The notes under the pieces were generated by a model. That model saw only the letters and a list, made by a program, of their open reading frames with translations, had not been told where the DNA came from and ran no database searches. DNA of 64,000 nucleotides from Bradyrhizobium jicamae (GTDB taxonomy: Bacteria; Pseudomonadota; Alphaproteobacteria; Rhizobiales; Xanthobacteraceae): the NCBI RefSeq assembly GCF_018130695.1, contig NZ_JAFCJX010000003.1, forward strand, positions 62,001 through 126,000, read 5' to 3'. This document shows positions 61,032 to 64,000 of this stretch, piece after piece. The stretch's first letter is position 1. Each line of letters opens with the position of its first letter. The position numbers and the translations under genes are program-made.

Positions 61032-62201
61032 ATGACCTCCATGAACAAGGTCTTCGCGGACCTTCCCGTCACCATCTTCGAGGCGATGTCGCAGGCCGCG
61101 CGCGACAACAACGCCATCAATCTCGGCCAGGGTTTTCCGGACGATCCCGGACCGGAAGATATCCGCCGCGCGGCCGCGGAGGCCTCGGTGAACGGATACA
61201 ATCAGTACCCGTCGATGATGGGCATTCCGGAACTGCGGCAGGCGATCGCCACGCATTACGGACACTGGCACGGGCTCAAGCTCGACCCGATGACCGAAGT
61301 GATGGTCACCTCCGGGGGTACCGAGGCGCTGACGTCCTCGATCCTGGCCATGGTCGAGCCGGGCGACGAGGTCGTGTGCTTCCAGCCGGTCTATGATTCC
61401 TATCTGCCGATCATCCGCCAAGCCGGCGGCATTCCGCGCCTGCTGCGGCTTGAGCCGCCGGAGTGGCGGCTGAACGAGGAGATGCTGCGCAGCGTCTTCA
61501 ACCACAAGACCAAGGCGGTGCTGTTCAACAATCCGCTCAATCCGGCCGCTGTGGTCTATCCGCGCGAGGACCTCGAACTGCTGGCGCGGTTCTGCCAGGA
61601 GTTCGACGTTGTCGCGATCTGCGACGAGGTCTGGGAACACGTCACCTTCGACGGCCGCGAGCACATTCCGCTGATCACGATTCCCGGCATGCGCGACCGC
61701 ACCATCAAGATCGGCAGCGCCGGCAAGATCTTTTCGCTGACGGGCTGGAAAATCGGCTTCGTCTGCGCCGCGCCGCCGCTGCTGCGGGTCGCGGCCAAGG
61801 TCCATCAGTTCCTGACCTTCACCACTGCGCCGAATTTGCAGGCCGCGGTGGCCTATGGTCTCGGCAAGCCCGACGACTATTTCCTCACGATGCGCCAGGA
61901 CATGGCGCGCAGCCGCGATCGCCTCACCAAGGGGCTGGAGAGCCTCGGCTTCCCCGTGCTGAAATCGCAGGGCACCTACTTCCTCACCGTCGACCTGTCG
62001 CCGCTCGGACTCAACGAGAGCGATACGGATTTCTGCTGGCGCATCGTCCGGGATTACAAGGTCGCGGCGATTCCGGTGTCGGCGTTCTACGAAAAGGATC
62101 CCGTGACGTCGGTCGTTCGTTTCTGTTTCTCCAAGAAGGATGCCACGCTGGACACCGCGCTCGAGCGTCTGTCCGACGCGATCCATCGCCGCAAGAGGTA
62201 A
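61032..62201 (+). CDS. PLP-dependent aminotransferase
   Basis: A 389-residue class I/II aminotransferase. INLGQGFPDDPGPEDIRRAA, TSGGTEALTSSILAM, FNNPLNPAAVVY, CDEVWEHVTFDG and PLP Lys in KIGSAGKIFSLTGWKIGF. The GQGFPD start and CDEVWEH match the YbdL/kynurenine-glutamine transaminase K group, which often accept methionine or aromatic amino acids. It lies between the rhodanese and a polyamine-binding protein. Confidence 0.93.
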   Translation: MTSMNKVFADLPVTIFEAMSQAARDNNAINLGQGFPDDPGPEDIRRAAAEASVNGYNQYPSMMGIPELRQAIATHYGHWHGLKLDPMTEVMVTSGGTEALTSSILAMVEPGDEVVCFQPVYDSYLPIIRQAGGIPRLLRLEPPEWRLNEEMLRSVFNHKTKAVLFNNPLNPAAVVYPREDLELLARFCQEFDVVAICDEVWEHVTFDGREHIPLITIPGMRDRTIKIGSAGKIFSLTGWKIGFVCAAPPLLRVAAKVHQFLTFTTAPNLQAAVAYGLGKPDDYFLTMRQDMARSRDRLTKGLESLGFPVLKSQGTYFLTVDLSPLGLNESDTDFCWRIVRDYKVAAIPVSAFYEKDPVTSVVRFCFSKKDATLDTALERLSDAIHRRKR

Positions 62202-62208
62202 GAGACAC

Positions 62209-63318
62209 ATGCATCTGCAGAGCCGTCGTCACGTCAGTTTCATCGGCGCGATCGCCGCGGTTCTGCTGCTCTCGTCATCCGCGCAGGCGGAAGAGCGCAC
62301 GGTCAATTTCTACAATTGGTCGAACTATATGGCGCCGGATGTCCTTGAGGACTTCACCAAGGAGACCGGCATCAAGGTGGTCTACGACACCTTCGACGCC
62401 AACGAGACGCTGGAGACGCGGCTGCTCGCCGGCAAGTCCGGCTACGACGTCGTGGTGCCCACCGGTTATTTCCTCCAGCGCCAGATCACCGCAAAAGTCT
62501 TCCTGAAGCTCGACAAGTCGAAGCTGCCGAACCTCGCCAACGCCTGGCCGGTGGTCGCCAAGGAGCTTGCCACCTACGATCCCGGCAACAATTACGGCGC
62601 CAACTACATGTGGGGCACCACCGGCATCGGCTACAACGTCAAGATGGCGCAGCAGATCCTCGGCGCTGACGCGAAGATCGACAGCTGGGACATCGTCTTC
62701 AAGCCGGAGAATCTCGCGAAGTTCAAGGACTGCGGCATCCACATGCTGGACTCCGCCGACGACATCCTGCCGGCGGCGCTGAGCTATCTCGGCATCGATC
62801 CGAACTCGACCAAGCAGGCCGACCTGGAGAAGGCTGCCGATCTCGTCATGAAGATCAGGCCTTACGTGCGCAAGTTTCATTCATCCGAATATCTGAGCGC
62901 GCTGGCGTCGGGCGAGATCTGCTTCGTGGTCGGCTGGTCCGGCGACGTCATGCAGGCGCGCAGCCGCGCGGCGGAAGCCAAGAGCGGCGTCGAGATCGGC
63001 TACACGATCCCGAAAGAGGGCGCGCAGATGTTCTTCGACAATCTCGCGATCCCCGCCGACGCCAAGAACGTCACCGAGGCCTATGCGCTGATCAACTATC
63101 TCTACCGCCCGGACGTCGCTGCCAAGAACTCCAGCTTCCTGTCCTACGCCAACGGCAATCTGGCGAGCCAGAAGCTGATCGATCCGAAGATTCTGGGCGA
63201 CAAGAACATCTATCCGGACGAGGCGACGCAGAAGAAGCTGTTCGTGATCACCGCGCGCGATCCGGCCACGCAGCGGATCATCAACAGGCTGTGGACTCGG
63301 GTGAAGACGGGGAAGTAA
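62209..63318 (+). CDS. potF: polyamine ABC transporter substrate-binding protein (PotF-like)
   Basis: A 369-residue periplasmic protein with a signal peptide (FIGAIAAVLLLSSSAQA, cleavage near residue 27). The mature start ERTVNFYNWSNYMAPDVLEDF, VVPTGYFLQRQI, NYGANYMWGTTGIGYNV and EICFVVGWSGDVMQARSRA-type (VVGWSGDVMQ) residues are typical of PotF/PotD. It binds putrescine or a similar polyamine. No permease or ATPase follows in the window, so it is an orphan binding protein here. AAGAGG lies before ATG 62209. Confidence 0.9.
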   Translation: MHLQSRRHVSFIGAIAAVLLLSSSAQAEERTVNFYNWSNYMAPDVLEDFTKETGIKVVYDTFDANETLETRLLAGKSGYDVVVPTGYFLQRQITAKVFLKLDKSKLPNLANAWPVVAKELATYDPGNNYGANYMWGTTGIGYNVKMAQQILGADAKIDSWDIVFKPENLAKFKDCGIHMLDSADDILPAALSYLGIDPNSTKQADLEKAADLVMKIRPYVRKFHSSEYLSALASGEICFVVGWSGDVMQARSRAAEAKSGVEIGYTIPKEGAQMFFDNLAIPADAKNVTEAYALINYLYRPDVAAKNSSFLSYANGNLASQKLIDPKILGDKNIYPDEATQKKLFVITARDPATQRIINRLWTRVKTGK

Positions 63319-63325
63319 TTCCATC

Positions 63326-63436
63326 CGTCATTGCCTGCAACAAGCGCAAGGCGCTTGTGCAAGGGAGCAAAGCGACGAAGCAATCCATAGCTCCGCAAGC
63401 TGAGGGATGGATTGCTTCGCTTCGCTCGCAATGACG
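63326..63436. repeat. dispersed inverted repeat, GAAGCAATCCAT family (copy 2)
   Basis: GCGACGAAGCAATCCATAGC faces GATGGATTGCTTCGCTTCGC and ends GCTCGCAATGACG, like copy 1 at 11766-11880; CGTCATTGC starts it, so the whole is an inverted repeat. It fills the convergent gap between potF and the acyltransferase. Confidence 0.9.
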
Positions 63437-63441
63437 ACGCG

Positions 63442-64000
63442 CTACCGCCACCTGCGGTGCAGCCACAGCCACTGATCCGGATACTCGCGCACCCAGCTTT
63501 CGACCACGTCGGTGACCGCCTGCATCGTGCCCTGCACGTCGATCTGGCCGGAGGCGTCGAACACCGGCTTCACTTCCTCCGACAGTTCTGCACGGAAGCG
63601 GCCATCGGGCAGGCGGATGATGCGGGTGCCGTGGATCGGGCAATCGACCTGGCGGCGCAGCCGCGCCAGCATCGGATTGGCGGTGGTCTTGCGGCCGAAG
63701 AAGGTGACGGGGACGCCGTTGGTCAGATACTGATCGACCAGCATCGCGACATGCTGGCCGTTCTGCAGCGCCTGTCCGAGCTTGAGCGGCGCGTCGCGGC
63801 CGGCTGGCACCAGCGTGCCCATCTTGACCTTGCGGATGCGCTCGATCGCGCGGTCGGCGGATTCGATGTTGGGGCGGCGGAACAGGATCGCGGCATCGAG
63901 CCCGTGCGCGACGGCGCCGAGCGCAGGCAGTTCCCAATTGCCGAGATGGGCGGCAAAGAACAGCGCCGGCTTGCCGTCGTCGCGAAGCTGGTCGAACAGC
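63442..64000 (-). CDS. LpxL/HtrB-type lipid A acyltransferase, partial
   Basis: C-terminal 185 residues of a lysophospholipid/lipid A late acyltransferase; the N-terminus is beyond the right edge. ALFFAAHLGNWELPALGA has the catalytic His-x4-Glu, FRRPNIESADRAIERIR, VDQYLTNGVPVTFFGRKT and the end ESWVREYPDQWLWLHRRWR, a family hallmark. It adds a secondary acyl chain to lipid A at the inner membrane. Which homologue (LpxL or another) is unclear. Confidence 0.93.
   Translation of the reverse strand, partial: LFDQLRDDGKPALFFAAHLGNWELPALGAVAHGLDAAILFRRPNIESADRAIERIRKVKMGTLVPAGRDAPLKLGQALQNGQHVAMLVDQYLTNGVPVTFFGRKTTANPMLARLRRQVDCPIHGTRIIRLPDGRFRAELSEEVKPVFDASGQIDVQGTMQAVTDVVESWVREYPDQWLWLHRRWR

Overview
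The window is high-GC DNA from an alphaproteobacterium, most likely Bradyrhizobium or a close relative in the Nitrobacteraceae. This rests on protein families typical of that group (DUF2865 and DUF2059 exported proteins, plant-type class II DAHP synthase, Atm1-like exporter, short Psd next to PssA, paired Kup transporters) and on many dispersed inverted repeats of the kind common in Bradyrhizobium. No rRNA, tRNA or CRISPR array was seen. The first and last genes run off the edges.

Layout. 1-2300 is a patchy, partly AT-richer stretch: the start of a TRAP small permease, one copy of a ~415 bp dispersed element, an orphan protein, an IS remnant and a 49-residue membrane protein. 2401-19550 is mostly housekeeping (moaA, gph, rpiA, gor, class II DAHP synthase, dgkA, nadE) plus a HigBA-like toxin-antitoxin pair, ribitol dehydrogenase, an acyltransferase and exported proteins. 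19700-23840 holds a coupled cysS-GNAT-cimA operon, preceded by a 16-codon ORF with two Cys codons. 24586-28373 holds an Atm1-like exporter followed by psd and pssA (phosphatidylethanolamine synthesis). 29431-31148 is a small cassette: a DUF1843-like peptide, a radical SAM/SPASM enzyme and a zinc-ribbon protein. 34886-41483 is a TetR-controlled acyl-CoA degradation locus. 41652-51080 is an amino-acid uptake and catabolism locus with a GntR regulator. 52433-52978 holds the second, inverted copy of the 415 bp element beside another repeat. 54283-55916 encodes a MotA/MotB pair, 56081-60065 two tandem Kup transporters, and 60695-63318 a rhodanese, an aminotransferase and a polyamine-binding protein. 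The window ends in an LpxL-type acyltransferase.

Most notable points. (1) The peptide/radical-SAM/zinc-ribbon cassette looks like a RiPP-type modification system, with a perfect 12-bp inverted repeat ahead of the peptide gene. (2) The cysS leader ORF suggests cysteine-responsive attenuation. (3) Seven of nine convergent gene junctions hold a dispersed inverted repeat, an eighth holds a hairpin and the ninth is only 3 bases; two of these repeats supply the stop codon of the adjoining gene or lie next to it. (4) A short ORF joins half a Rossmann dehydrogenase to an Arc-like segment. All family assignments were made by reading translations and motifs; no database search was run.
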